Assembly: GCF_018476525.1 (NCBI RefSeq)
Contig: NZ_JAHCST010000048.1
Location: 1 to 64,000 of the forward strand
Direction of reading: 5' to 3'
Length of the DNA: 64,000 nucleotides
DNA from: Acrocarpospora catenulata
GTDB lineage: Bacteria > Actinomycetota > Actinomycetes > Streptosporangiales > Streptosporangiaceae
Positions 35,558 to 45,342 of the stretch are shown here, piece after piece. The position numbers were made by a program, and so were the translations under genes. Numbering within the stretch: the first letter of the stretch is position 1; the number at the start of each line of letters is the position of its first letter. The notes under the pieces were generated by a model that was not told the origin of the DNA, did no database searches, and saw only the letters and a list, made by a program, of their open reading frames with translations.

Positions 35558-35591
35558 GCCGCCTGCTGGGGGAAGCAGCCCGGCGGGCGGC
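35558..35591 (+). terminator. possible attenuating hairpin between ferredoxin and dapC
   Basis: GCCGCC and GGGCGGC pair around an inner TGCT/AGCA stem with a bulge. No U-tract follows, so it is either a weak terminator or an RNA-processing/stabilising stem in a joint transcript. Confidence 0.35.
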
Positions 35592-35629
35592 TTCCGCATG
35601 CGCTCTGCGTGACTCGTAGGGGGACACCG

Positions 35630-36709
35630 TTGAAAGCACTGCCCGACTTCCCGTGGGACCGGCTGGCGCCGTACAAGGAGATCGCCCTGTCCCACCCGGA
35701 CGGCCTGGCCGACCTGTCGGTAGGCACGCCCGTCGACTCCGTTCCCCCCTCGGTACGGCAGGCCCTGGCCGACGCCGCCGACAGCCCCGGCTATCCCCTC
35801 ACCCACGGCACCCCCGCCCTGCGCGCGGCGGCGGCCGGCTGGCTGGCCCGGCGGCACGGGGTGCGCGTGGACCCGGAGGCGGTGCTCCCCATCATCGGCT
35901 CCAAGGAGCTGGTGGCCTGGTTGCCCACCCTGCTCGGCGTCGGGCCCGGTGACCGGGTGGTCTTCCCCGAGCTGGCCTACCCCACCTACGACGTGGGGGC
36001 GCGGCTGGCGGGGGCGGAGCCGTACCCGGCGGACGGGCTGGTCAGCCTGGGTCCGCAGCGGGTGCCGCTGGTCTGGGTGAACTCCCCCTCCAACCCGACC
36101 GGGCGGGTGCTGCCCGCCCGGCACCTGGCCAAGGTGGTGGCCTGGGCCAGGGAACGCGGCGCGGTCGTGGCCTCCGACGAGTGCTATATCGGGCTCGGCT
36201 GGGAGGACCAGCCGGTCTCGATCCTCCACCCCGACGTGTGCGGCGGCTCGCACCAAGGGCTGCTGGCGGTGCACTCGCTCTCGAAACGCTCCAATCTGGC
36301 CGGGTACCGTGCCGGGTTTGTCACAGGTGATCCGGATTTGGTGCGGCAGCTGCTAGAGGTCAGGAAGCACGCGGGCATGATGGTCCCCGGACCGGTCCAG
36401 GCCGCCATGACCGCCGCGCTCGACGACGACGAGCACGCCGATGACCAGCGCCTCCGCTACGCGGCGCGCCGAAACGCACTCCGTACGGCTTTGGTATCGG
36501 CCGGCTGGCGGATCGAGCACTCCCAGGCCGGGCTCTACCTCTGGGCCACCGACGGCTCCGACTGCTGGGACCAGGTCAAACGCCTGGCCGAGGCGGGCAT
36601 CCTGGTGGCTCCGGGAGAGTTCTACGGCGTCGCGGGGAAAAACCACATTCGTATAGCGATGACCGCCACCGATGAGCGGATAAATGCGGTTGTGCGTCGG
36701 CTCCAGTAG
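35630..36709 (+). CDS. dapC: N-succinyldiaminopimelate aminotransferase
   Basis: 359 residues, fold-type I PLP aminotransferase. The motifs are NSPSNPTGR, SDECYIGLGW and SLSKRSNLAGYR with the PLP lysine near K219, plus the C-terminal Arg in NHIRIAM. It converts the succinyl-amino-keto-pimelate intermediate to N-succinyl-diaminopimelate for lysine and cell-wall synthesis. TTG start chosen because AGGGGG stands six bases upstream; a GTG at 35609 is the alternative. dapE, the next pathway step, lies about 1.5 kb downstream. Confidence 0.9.
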   Translation: MKALPDFPWDRLAPYKEIALSHPDGLADLSVGTPVDSVPPSVRQALADAADSPGYPLTHGTPALRAAAAGWLARRHGVRVDPEAVLPIIGSKELVAWLPTLLGVGPGDRVVFPELAYPTYDVGARLAGAEPYPADGLVSLGPQRVPLVWVNSPSNPTGRVLPARHLAKVVAWARERGAVVASDECYIGLGWEDQPVSILHPDVCGGSHQGLLAVHSLSKRSNLAGYRAGFVTGDPDLVRQLLEVRKHAGMMVPGPVQAAMTAALDDDEHADDQRLRYAARRNALRTALVSAGWRIEHSQAGLYLWATDGSDCWDQVKRLAEAGILVAPGEFYGVAGKNHIRIAMTATDERINAVVRRLQ

Positions 36710-36720
36710 CATCTCCCGCC

Positions 36721-37335
36721 ATGACGACAGCGGTGGTGCTCGGACTGAGCCTCGCGACGCTTGTCGTCGTGCTGGGCGCGTTCCTGGCCACCACCCGGCA
36801 GGACCGGCGGAGCGCTCCCGCGGGCGCCGGTCTGGAGTTCGGCGCTGATCAGGGGCCCGGGTTCTTCGACCCGCGGACCATCAAGGTCGGCGACACCGTG
36901 CACATCGCGGGGGCGCGGTACAAGGCGATGGGCGCGCTCCATCTGTCCTGGCACGGCGAGCAGTGGACCGAGCACCTGCTGGACGACGGCACCCGCCGCT
37001 ACCAGTGGCTCTCGGTCCAGGAGCGGGACGTCAGCCAGGGGGAGGCCCACCTGGAGGTCATGCTCTGGACCCAGGTGCCCGCGCAGGGCATGATCCCGGC
37101 CAAGAGCATGCTGATCATGGAGGGCGTGGAGTTCTTCCCGATCGAGCGGGGCACGGTGGCCTTCCGGGCCGAGGGCATGACCGGCCTGCCGGACCGGGGG
37201 CTGCTCGACTTCGCCGACTACCGGGCCAACGACAACCGGCTGCTGTCGTTCCAGCGGGTCCAGGGCGGGCAGTGGGTGGCCTCGTACGCGCACCCGCTCA
37301 CCCCTGGCTCGATCCAGGTGGAACGGCTGGCCTAA
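36721..37335 (+). CDS. membrane-anchored DUF4178 protein
   Basis: 204 residues. One N-terminal membrane helix (about 5-24) precedes a beta-rich DUF4178-type domain with VGDTVHIAGARYKAMGAL and a YQWLSVQE segment. It starts 11 bp after dapC and is probably co-transcribed. Its TAA overlaps the TAG of the convergent gene by three bases. Function unknown; the domain often accompanies membrane proteins. Confidence 0.78.
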   Translation: MTTAVVLGLSLATLVVVLGAFLATTRQDRRSAPAGAGLEFGADQGPGFFDPRTIKVGDTVHIAGARYKAMGALHLSWHGEQWTEHLLDDGTRRYQWLSVQERDVSQGEAHLEVMLWTQVPAQGMIPAKSMLIMEGVEFFPIERGTVAFRAEGMTGLPDRGLLDFADYRANDNRLLSFQRVQGGQWVASYAHPLTPGSIQVERLA

Positions 37336-38126
37336 ACGACCGCGACGCTCTTGGCCTTTGGATCGGACTGCCAGCCGTCGTAGCCGTTCTCGGCGATCCA
37401 CATCACGCCGTCGTAGCGGACCTCGCGCAGGCCGTACTTCTGGGCGTAGGCCACGTACCAGGTGGCCACCAGCCAGCTGTCCTTGGCGGCGGCGGCGCCC
37501 AGCGCCCGGGTCAGTTCCTTCCGTGCCGCCTCCAGGCGGGGGGTCACCGGCTTGTCGGCGGGCGGCCACCAGCAGTTCACGGCCTTGGGCACCCGGCCGC
37601 CGAACCCCCCGGCCAGGATGTTCGCGTCGGCCTCGTGCATGGCGTACGCGCTGCCGTCGGCGGAGCGCTGCACCTCCTGGGCGGCCACGTGCAGCGGCAT
37701 GTCCAGGTAGCCGTCCACCTTCTCCAGCGCGGCGAAGAACTTGCGGGTCGAGTAGACCACGTCGAGCAGCTGCTCGGGGGTGCCCCAGCCCTGTGAGGGC
37801 CGCTGCTGGAACACCCCGACCGAGTCGCGGTCGCCGTAGGGGATGTTGCTCAGCTTGGACTCCTGGATGGCGGTCACGTACGCGATCTTCAGGGCCCGCT
37901 CGGGAAGCTTGCGCCGGGCCGCGACCGCGGCGATGGTGGCCGCCACCTGGGACTGCTCGATGTCCAGCTCCAGGGTGCCCGCGGGGGTGGTGATCCGGCA
38001 GTGCTCGCCCAGCGCGTACGTCCGGGCCTGTTGGAAGATCTTGTAGAGGGCGAAGAAGATGCCCGCGCCCAGCACAGCGACGATGGCCAGGATGATCAGT
38101 GCTGTTCTGGGAACGCGCCTTGTCAC
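37332..38126 (-). CDS. membrane-anchored protein with lysozyme/transglycosylase-like domain
   Basis: About 264 residues. An N-terminal helix (about 8-28) is followed by an extracytoplasmic region. ALKIAYVTAIQESKL supplies a Glu at the position of the SLT/lysozyme catalytic residue, and GDRDSVGVFQQRPSQGWGT is a hallmark of this actinobacterial family. The likely role is peptidoglycan binding or cleavage, though some databases use unrelated names. I chose the GTG at 38126 (AGG nine bases upstream); an ATG at 38153 is possible and would leave only 12 bp to dapE. Confidence 0.68.
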   Translation of the reverse strand: MTRRVPRTALIILAIVAVLGAGIFFALYKIFQQARTYALGEHCRITTPAGTLELDIEQSQVAATIAAVAARRKLPERALKIAYVTAIQESKLSNIPYGDRDSVGVFQQRPSQGWGTPEQLLDVVYSTRKFFAALEKVDGYLDMPLHVAAQEVQRSADGSAYAMHEADANILAGGFGGRVPKAVNCWWPPADKPVTPRLEAARKELTRALGAAAAKDSWLVATWYVAYAQKYGLREVRYDGVMWIAENGYDGWQSDPKAKSVAVV

Positions 38127-38165
38127 GAACCAGAACCTACCCTCCCGGGACATAGGCTCGGGAAC

Positions 38166-39212
38166 ATGCGATTGGATCAAGACGTCAGGGCGCTGACCGC
38201 CGAGTTGGTGGACCTGCCCTCGGAGAGCGGCCAGGAGAAGCCGCTCGCCGACGCGATCGAGGCCGCGCTGTCCCGTCTCGGCCACCTCACCGTGCACCGG
38301 GACGGCGCCAATCTGGTGGCCCGCACCGACCTGGGCCGCGCCGAGCGGGTGGTCGTCGCCGGGCACCTGGACACCGTGCCGATCGCGGGCAACGTGCCCA
38401 GCCGGGTCGAGGGCGACCGCCTGTACGGCTGCGGCACCTCGGACATGAAGAGCGGCCTGGCCGTCCAGCTCAAACTGGCCCTGCTGGAGCGTCCCAACCG
38501 CGACCTCACCCTGGTCTTCTACGACTGCGAGGAGATCGAGGCGGCCCGCAACGGCCTCGGCCACCTGGTCCGCGACCACCCCGACTGGGTGCGCGGCGAC
38601 TTCGCGGTGCTGATGGAGCCCACCGGCGGCGAGATCGAGGGCGGCTGCCAGGGCACCCTCCGCGTGGAGGTCGCCACCACCGGCGTGCGCGCCCACAGCG
38701 CCCGCTCCTGGCTGGGCGTCAACGCGATCCACCAGGCCGCCGAGATCCTCAACCGGCTCCGCGACCACACCCCGCGCCGCCCGGTGGTGGACGGCCTCCA
38801 GTACCACGAGGGCCTCAACGCGGTGCTGATCCGGGGCGGTCACGCCGGGAACGTGATCCCCGACGAGTGCGTGGTGACGGTGAACTACCGGTTCGCCCCG
38901 GACCGTTCCGAGGCACAGGCCCTGGCCCACCTGGAGGAGGTCTTCGCCGGTTTCGCGGTCCGGCTGGTCGACAGCGCCCCCGGCGCCCGGCCCGGCCTGG
39001 AGAACCCGGTGGCCGCCGCGTTCGCCGCCACCGTGGGCGGCACTCCCCGGGCCAAGGTGGCCTGGACGGACGTGGCGCGTTTCTCCGCGCTCGGCGTGCC
39101 AGCGGTGAACTACGGCCCCGGCGATCCGGAACTGGCCCACAAAGTCGACGAGTACGTGGAACTTTCGAAGATCGTCGAGGCGGAACGGGTGATGACAGCC
39201 TGGTTGACCTGA
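38166..39212 (+). CDS. dapE: succinyl-diaminopimelate desuccinylase
   Basis: 348 residues of the M20 metallopeptidase family. The first metal ligand and adjacent Asp are in VVAGHLDTVP (near H67/D69). SDMKSG supplies the bridging Asp, CEEIEA the catalytic Glu and second metal ligand, and MEPTGG a further one. It frees L,L-diaminopimelate from the succinylated form. ATG after GGGA. A strong hairpin follows at 39245. Confidence 0.92.
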   Translation: MRLDQDVRALTAELVDLPSESGQEKPLADAIEAALSRLGHLTVHRDGANLVARTDLGRAERVVVAGHLDTVPIAGNVPSRVEGDRLYGCGTSDMKSGLAVQLKLALLERPNRDLTLVFYDCEEIEAARNGLGHLVRDHPDWVRGDFAVLMEPTGGEIEGGCQGTLRVEVATTGVRAHSARSWLGVNAIHQAAEILNRLRDHTPRRPVVDGLQYHEGLNAVLIRGGHAGNVIPDECVVTVNYRFAPDRSEAQALAHLEEVFAGFAVRLVDSAPGARPGLENPVAAAFAATVGGTPRAKVAWTDVARFSALGVPAVNYGPGDPELAHKVDEYVELSKIVEAERVMTAWLT

Positions 39213-39244
39213 GCTGACACCCGGGGAAGTACCCGTAGAAAGAA

Positions 39245-39290
39245 GAAAGTGGCTTTCCTCGCCGGCCATTTGGCGGGGAAAGCCACTTTC
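39245..39290. terminator. strong bidirectional hairpin after dapE
   Basis: GAAAGTGGCTTTCC pairs perfectly with GGAAAGCCACTTTC over 14 bp, and an inner CGCC/GGCG stem extends it. It lies 32 bp after the dapE stop. The A-rich left flank and TTTC right edge give a rho-independent-like shape in both directions. Confidence 0.8.
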
Positions 39291-39409
39291 CGTCCCGAGC
39301 AGCACCCTCGAACCTTAGACGCGCCCTCCGCGAAAGCCGGTTCCGCTCGTTTCCAATGAATTTCAAGATTCTTTTCGCGGCCGTCACGGGCACCGCCTAG
39401 GACGGTACC

Positions 39410-40234
39410 GTGACCGCCATGAACACGTTCCGACCCGAGCGACGCCAGGGCCCCGCCCTGGTCCGCGGCAACCTGGTCTCCGACTCCACCGCGGACCAGC
39501 GCCTGCTGGACCGCCGCGGCCCCACCGACTGGGTGCACCTGGACCCCTGGCGCGTGCTGCGCATCCAGGCCGAGTTCGTGGAGGGCTTCGGCGCCCTCGC
39601 CGAGCTGCCCCCGGCCGTGACCGTCTTCGGCTCCGCCCGGACCAAGCCCGACGCTCCCGACTACGCCACCGGCGTGCGCCTCGGCCGCGCCCTGGCCGAG
39701 GCCGGCTACGCGGTCATCACCGGCGGCGGCCCCGGCTGCATGGAGGCGGCCAACCGCGGCGCCCTGGAGGCCGGAGGCCTCTCCGTGGGCCTGGGCATCG
39801 AGCTCCCGCACGAGCAGAGCATGAACCAGTACGTCGACCTCGGCGTCGAGTTCCGCTACTTCTTCGTCCGCAAGACCATGTTCGTCAAGTACTCCTGCGG
39901 TTTCGTCACCCTGCCCGGCGGCTTCGGCACCCTGGACGAGCTCTTCGAGGCCCTCACCCTGGTCCAGACCCGCAAGGTCACCTCCTTCCCCGTCATCCTG
40001 ATGGGCACCCGTTTCTGGACCCCCATGGTCGACTGGATCAAGACCACGCTGCTGGCCGACGGCAAGATCTCCCCAGCCGACGTCGACCTGATCCGCCTCA
40101 CCGACGACGTCGACGAGGCCGTGGAGATCATCGTCAACGCCGACCGCAAGCACGACGACACCGGGGAAGCCGAGCCCGCCACTGAGCCCACCACTGAGCC
40201 CACCGCCGAGCTCACCGCCGCGGACGCCCAGTGA
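39410..40234 (+). CDS. LOG-family (TIGR00730) protein, first of a pair
   Basis: 274 residues with the lysine-decarboxylase-like Rossmann fold: ITGGGPGCMEAANRG and LPGGFGTLDEL are the LOG signatures. LOG proteins hydrolyse nucleoside 5'-monophosphates to free base and ribose phosphate, as in cytokinin activation. About 70 residues precede the conserved fold, and a repeated TEPTTEPTAE tail ends it. GTG start. Its stop overlaps the start of a second LOG gene. Confidence 0.88.
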   Translation: MTAMNTFRPERRQGPALVRGNLVSDSTADQRLLDRRGPTDWVHLDPWRVLRIQAEFVEGFGALAELPPAVTVFGSARTKPDAPDYATGVRLGRALAEAGYAVITGGGPGCMEAANRGALEAGGLSVGLGIELPHEQSMNQYVDLGVEFRYFFVRKTMFVKYSCGFVTLPGGFGTLDELFEALTLVQTRKVTSFPVILMGTRFWTPMVDWIKTTLLADGKISPADVDLIRLTDDVDEAVEIIVNADRKHDDTGEAEPATEPTTEPTAELTAADAQ

Positions 40235-40800
40235 GCGCGATCTGCGTCTTCTGCTCCTCCAGCGGGCGGATCGCCCCCAAGTTCCTGGAACTGGCCAGGG
40301 AGGTGGGCACCGAGCTGGCCCGGCGCGGCCACACCCTGGTCAGCGGGGGCGCCATCGTGTCCTGCATGGGGGAGGTGGCCCGGGCGGCGCGGGCCGGCGG
40401 CGCCGCCACGATCGGCGTCATCCCGCGGGTGCTGGTGGACATCGAGATCGCCGACACCGGCTCCCACGAGCTGCTGGTGACCGACGGCATGCGGGAGCGC
40501 AAGGCGCTGATGGACGCCCGGTCGGACGCCTTCCTGGTGCTGCCCGGCGGGATCGGGACCCTGGAGGAGCTCTTCGAGATCTGGACCTCCCGGGTGCTCG
40601 GCATCCACAACAAGCCGCTGGTCATCCTCGACCCCTGGGGCCTGTACGACCCGCTCCGCGCCCTGGTGGAGGGCATGTACGACCAGGGGTTCACCCGGCC
40701 CGACGTGTTCGACGCGATTTCCTGGACGGGCTCGGTCGAGGAGGCGTTCGACCTGCTGGACAAGCGCTCCCACATCATCCCCAGCGTGGACGAGGCCTGA
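40231..40800 (+). CDS. LOG-family (TIGR00730) protein, second of a pair
   Basis: 189 residues, the compact form of the family: AICVFCSSSG, LVSGGAIVSCMGEVA and VLPGGIGTLEELFE. The first glycine motif departs from the usual GGGxxGxMG, reading GGAIVSCMG. The GTG overlaps the previous TGA by 4 bp, so the two are translated together and may form a heteromer or act in sequence. The same region in mycobacteria also has LOG-type genes next to dapE. Confidence 0.87.
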   Translation: MSAICVFCSSSGRIAPKFLELAREVGTELARRGHTLVSGGAIVSCMGEVARAARAGGAATIGVIPRVLVDIEIADTGSHELLVTDGMRERKALMDARSDAFLVLPGGIGTLEELFEIWTSRVLGIHNKPLVILDPWGLYDPLRALVEGMYDQGFTRPDVFDAISWTGSVEEAFDLLDKRSHIIPSVDEA

Positions 40801-40825
40801 CCTAACCGGCTCCCGGTGGTGGGAG

Positions 40826-41305
40826 TTGTGGCACGATTCGTATGTGCTGCTGGTCGTACTCGTGGTCGCCGCCCTCGCCGTGCTGGGGTGCGTGGTGTTG
40901 GTGTCGCTGGGCAAGGGCGGCGAACTGGCGGAGTTCCCGCCGGACGTCCCGCCGCTGGAGTTGCCGGAGGCCGGTCGGCTCGACGCGGGCGACTTCGTGG
41001 ACCTGCACCTGCCCATCGGCCTGGTCGGCTACCACACCCAGAGCGTGGACGAGACCCTCCAGCGGGCGGCCACCGCGCTGAGCGAGCGGGACAGCCGGAT
41101 CGCCATGCTGGAGCAGCGGGTCTCCGAACTGCTGGCCAGCCGCCTGCAGGCCCGCCAGGAGGCCTACGCCCGCCCGGCCGAGCCGCCCAGGACCGAGCAC
41201 CAGCCCGAGGTGCTCGACTGGAACGGCGCCCAGGCCGGCGCCACGGCCGAGATCACGGCCAACGGCAAGGCCGACGTGACGGCCGACGCCGAGGAGACGA
41301 GGTAG
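40826..41305 (+). CDS. membrane-anchored DivIVA-domain-like protein
   Basis: About 159 residues. One N-terminal helix (about 6-28) precedes a short DivIVA-like motif (FVDLHLPIGLVGYHTQSVDETL) and a coiled-coil segment (about 82-112, SERDSRIAMLEQRVSELL). A low-complexity tail follows. DivIVA-like proteins mark poles or septa in actinobacteria. The start is uncertain: TTG at 40826 sits directly behind GGGAG, and GTG at 40844 is the alternative. It lies between the LOG pair and tag. Confidence 0.72.
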   Translation: MWHDSYVLLVVLVVAALAVLGCVVLVSLGKGGELAEFPPDVPPLELPEAGRLDAGDFVDLHLPIGLVGYHTQSVDETLQRAATALSERDSRIAMLEQRVSELLASRLQARQEAYARPAEPPRTEHQPEVLDWNGAQAGATAEITANGKADVTADAEETR

Positions 41306-41309
41306 CCCT

Positions 41310-41882
41310 GTGGTGGTCCGCTGCGCCTGGGCCACCTCCGACCCGCTCTACGTCGCCTACCACGACCAGGAGTGGGGCCGCCCGGTCCACGGCGACGACG
41401 GCGTCTACGAGCGCGTCACCCTGGAGGCGTTCCAGTCCGGCCTGTCCTGGCTGACCATCCTCCGCAAGCGGGAGAACTTCCGCAGGGCCTTCGACGGCTT
41501 CGCCGTCCACCAGGTCGCCGGGTACGGCGAGGCCGACGTGGCCCGCCTGCTGGCCGACCCCGGCATCGTCCGCAACCGCGCCAAGATCGAGGCCGCGGTG
41601 GCCAACGCCCGCGCCGCCCTGGCCCTGCCCGGCGGCCTGTCCGCCCTGGTCTGGCAGTACGCCGACCCCGCGGCCCCCGTCCCGAAGACGATGGCCGACG
41701 TGCCGGCCATCACCCCCGCCTCCACCGCCCTGGCCAAGGACCTCAAACGGCACGGCTTCCGCTTCGTGGGACCCACCACCGCGTACGCGCTGATGCAGGC
41801 CATCGGCCTGGTCAACGACCACATCGCGGACTGCGTGGTGCGCACCGACCCGGACGCGGTCAGGCCACCGGCCGGAGCCTGA
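41310..41882 (+). CDS. tag: DNA-3-methyladenine glycosylase I
   Basis: 190 residues. The N-terminal Cys and YHDQEWG supply zinc ligands, with the remaining pair in NDHIADC near the C-terminus; WLTILRKRENFR is the family core. It removes 3-methyladenine from alkylated DNA. GTG start four bases after the previous stop, so it is in the same operon. The convergent PaaX gene ends 9 bp away. Confidence 0.92.
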   Translation: MVVRCAWATSDPLYVAYHDQEWGRPVHGDDGVYERVTLEAFQSGLSWLTILRKRENFRRAFDGFAVHQVAGYGEADVARLLADPGIVRNRAKIEAAVANARAALALPGGLSALVWQYADPAAPVPKTMADVPAITPASTALAKDLKRHGFRFVGPTTAYALMQAIGLVNDHIADCVVRTDPDAVRPPAGA

Positions 41883-41891
41883 CCCGCTTCC

Positions 41892-42665
41892 TCAGGTGGC
41901 CCCGTGCAGGGTGCGGTCGACGAAGGCGGCGGCGCGGGGCAGCAGGCGGCCGGCCTCCTGCTCGAAGTAGGCGCGAGCCTTCTCCCCGGGCCAGCCGGGG
42001 GGCAGCAGGGCCGGAGGCAGCGCGGGGTCGCGGAACAGGAAGTTGCGCCAGGTGTGCACCAGCCTGCTGCGGACCGCGAACACCTGGTCCTCGGGGGCGT
42101 CGTCGGGCAGCGAGCCCACCAGCGTCATCGCCCCGGCCAGCCACTCCTCGTACGCCCTGCCGATGCCCTCCAGGTCCCAGGCCCGGGCCACCAGGTCCCG
42201 CGGGTCGCCCTCCAGCACGGCCTCGAAGCGGTCCGCCGTGATCTGCAGGGCGTCCAGTTCGGGAGACGGGCGCGGACCGATCCAGGTGGTCTCGGAGAGC
42301 GGCGCGTACCCCAGGAACATCAAGTCGGCCCGGAGCCGCTCCCGGCGCGGGCGGTCCCTGACCGGCTCGATCACCAGCAGGTGCCAGCGGCCGGGCCAGG
42401 TGACCGTGCCGCTCCGGTAGATTCGGGCGGCCGTCTGGTCCAGGCGGCGGGCGCACTTTGGGGTGAGACCGTAACCGGGGCCCTGCGGGAGCCGTACCGG
42501 GTCCAGCCAGCCCTGTCGGACCATGCGGGAGATGGCGGTGCGGACCGCCGGGGCGGCGACGTGGAGCGGCGCGAGCAGCCGCACCAGCGCGGCCACGGAG
42601 GCGCGTCCGCCGCGCGTACGCAGATGGTCCCCGTAGAGGTCGAAAAGCGCGGCTCGGGCGTTCAC
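41892..42665 (-). CDS. PaaX-family transcriptional repressor
   Basis: 257 residues. An N-terminal winged HTH (about 5-70) has VRTAISRMVRQGWL. The PaaX central domain (WHLLVIEPVRDRPRRERLRADL) and C-terminal domain follow. The family represses phenylacetate degradation through phenylacetyl-CoA, but no paa genes lie here, so the effector and targets are open. GTG at 42665 matches the family start; a longer reading to 42728 exists. Confidence 0.87.
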   Translation of the reverse strand: MNARAALFDLYGDHLRTRGGRASVAALVRLLAPLHVAAPAVRTAISRMVRQGWLDPVRLPQGPGYGLTPKCARRLDQTAARIYRSGTVTWPGRWHLLVIEPVRDRPRRERLRADLMFLGYAPLSETTWIGPRPSPELDALQITADRFEAVLEGDPRDLVARAWDLEGIGRAYEEWLAGAMTLVGSLPDDAPEDQVFAVRSRLVHTWRNFLFRDPALPPALLPPGWPGEKARAYFEQEAGRLLPRAAAFVDRTLHGAT

Positions 42666-42745
42666 GCCACCCAGTGTGGGGTCAGGATCTGTCTCCGACA
42701 ATGCATAGGGGCACCCGCTTTGATCCACAAATGAGCCCTAGGCCG

Positions 42746-42775
42746 TTACCCTGAAGAGCTCGGAGGCGGGATAAT
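42746..42775 (+). promoter_or_regulatory. candidate vegetative promoter of the DUF3117 gene
   Basis: TTACCC, an 18-bp spacer and GATAAT resemble a housekeeping promoter (5 of 6 matches in the -10 box, 3 of 6 in the -35). They are suitably placed about 75 bp before the DUF3117 start. Confidence 0.45.
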
Positions 42776-42849
42776 AGGACATCACAGAAGACGTGAATGC
42801 GCCGACCACCTCTTCGGGGGCGGTCGACAACGCGGGAAGGGATACACGC

Positions 42850-43017
42850 ATGGCGGCGATGAAGCCGCGGACTGGTGACGGTCCGCTGGAAGTCACCAAG
42901 GAAGGCCGGGGCATTGTCATGCGGGTCCCGCTTGAAGGCGGTGGCCGGCTCGTCGTCGAGCTGTCAGCGGACGAGGCCAGCGCGCTCGGAGACGCTCTCA
43001 AGAACGTGGTCGGCTGA
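42850..43017 (+). CDS. DUF3117 family small protein
   Basis: 55 residues: MAAMKPRTGDGPLEVTKEGR at the start and LVVELSADEASALGDALK at the end. This is an extremely conserved actinobacterial mini-protein, Rv1211-like. GAAGGG precedes the ATG. It stands alone with its own promoter-like sequence and a terminator-like hairpin. Function unknown. Confidence 0.9.
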   Translation: MAAMKPRTGDGPLEVTKEGRGIVMRVPLEGGGRLVVELSADEASALGDALKNVVG

Positions 43018-43044
43018 GGCTCGGCCCGCCGTCCGATTCCACAC

Positions 43045-43090
43045 CGGCCCTGGCCGCGGGGTGATTCCGCGCCGGGGCCGCATTGTTTTC
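43045..43090 (+). terminator. rho-independent-like terminator after DUF3117
   Basis: A GC-rich hairpin (CGGCCC...CCGCGG pairing with CCGCG...GGGGCCG, one mismatch) ends at 43080 and is followed by CATTGTTTTC. Confidence 0.6.
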
Positions 43091-43122
43091 TCCCTGGTTG
43101 TCCTCGGTTATCTGGAGTTTCC

Positions 43123-44503
<1,381 letters not shown>

Positions 44504-44514
<11 letters not shown>

Positions 44515-45133
44515 GCTTGACCGCGGCGAGCAGGCCGTCGCCGAGCGGGAGCATCAGCGGGCGGAGCCGCTCGTCGCCGCGGACCAGCTTGCCCAGCTCG
44601 CGGATGACCACGGTGTCCGGGTCGCGCTGGGTCGGGTCGGCCACCTTGTCGTGCCAGAGCGCGTTGTCGAAGGCCACGATGCCGCCGATCCGGAGCAGCC
44701 GGATCGCCTCGGCCAGGTAGTCGCCGTACTCCTGCTTGGCGGCGTCGCAGAAGACCAGGTCGTAGCCGCCGTCGGCGAGGCGGGGCAGCACGTCCAGGGC
44801 GCGGCCCACGATCAGGCGGATCCGGCTGCCGGAGAAGCCCGCCTCGGCGAACGTCTGGCGCGCCAGACGCTGGTGCTCCGGCTCGGCGTCCACGCTGGTG
44901 AGCGTGCCGTCCTGGCGCATGCCGCGGAGCAGCCAGAGGCCGGAGACCCCGCAGCCGGTGCCGATCTCCACCACCGCGCGGGCGTTGTTGGCGCTCGCCA
45001 GGAAGCTGAGCGCGGCGCCCGCGCCGGGCAAAATGGGCGGCGCACCCACTTCCGTGCCGCGCTGCCGCGCCGCCCGCAGGAGCTCGTCCTCCGGGACGAA
45101 CTCCTCCGCAAAGGCCAGGCTCGCCGTGTTCAT
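44504..45133 (-). CDS. O-methyltransferase family 3 (COMT-like)
   Basis: 209 residues: SAM motif VVEIGTGCGVSGLWL, acidic SVDAEPEH, metal-binding FCDAAKQEYGDYL and DNALWHDKV. The family methylates catechols or caffeoyl-type hydroxyls; the native substrate in actinobacteria is not known. Divergent from sigE, as Rv1220c is in mycobacteria. ATG at 45133; longer in-frame starts exist upstream but lie in the intergenic region. Confidence 0.88.
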
Positions 45134-45166
45134 GGTTCTGAAGCGTAGGGGAGTAAGCCCCGAACG

Positions 45167-45192
45167 GGAACTCACGCAACAACGGGGACGTT
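45167..45192 (+). promoter_or_regulatory. candidate ECF (SigE/SigH-type) promoter upstream of sigE
   Basis: GGAAC, a 17-bp spacer and CGTT match the extracytoplasmic-stress sigma consensus of actinobacteria. It lies about 115-150 bp before the sigE start and suggests autoregulation or control by a related sigma factor. Confidence 0.5.
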
Positions 45193-45210
45193 GCACGCTT
45201 TGAACGGTCT

Positions 45211-45235
45211 TTGTCGAACCCTGCTCGTTCGACAA
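45211..45235. promoter_or_regulatory. perfect palindrome in the O-methyltransferase-sigE gap
   Basis: TTGTCGAAC and GTTCGACAA are exact inverted repeats separated by seven bases, downstream of the candidate ECF promoter. No T-tract follows, so an operator or leader hairpin is more likely than a terminator. Confidence 0.55.
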
Positions 45236-45342
45236 GGGTCGCGCGCGTCCCGGGCCCGAGGGGTCCGGGAAATTAGACGCAGCAGGGAGGGGCGGGGTCG
45301 GGCACTATGGGGGTAGTAGCGGCACTGGAGAGAGGATTGTCG

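Noticed and set aside
37332-39305. 657-codon leftward frame covering dapE
   Set aside because: Only the part from about 38126 down encodes the membrane lysozyme-like protein; the rest is antisense to a clear dapE gene.
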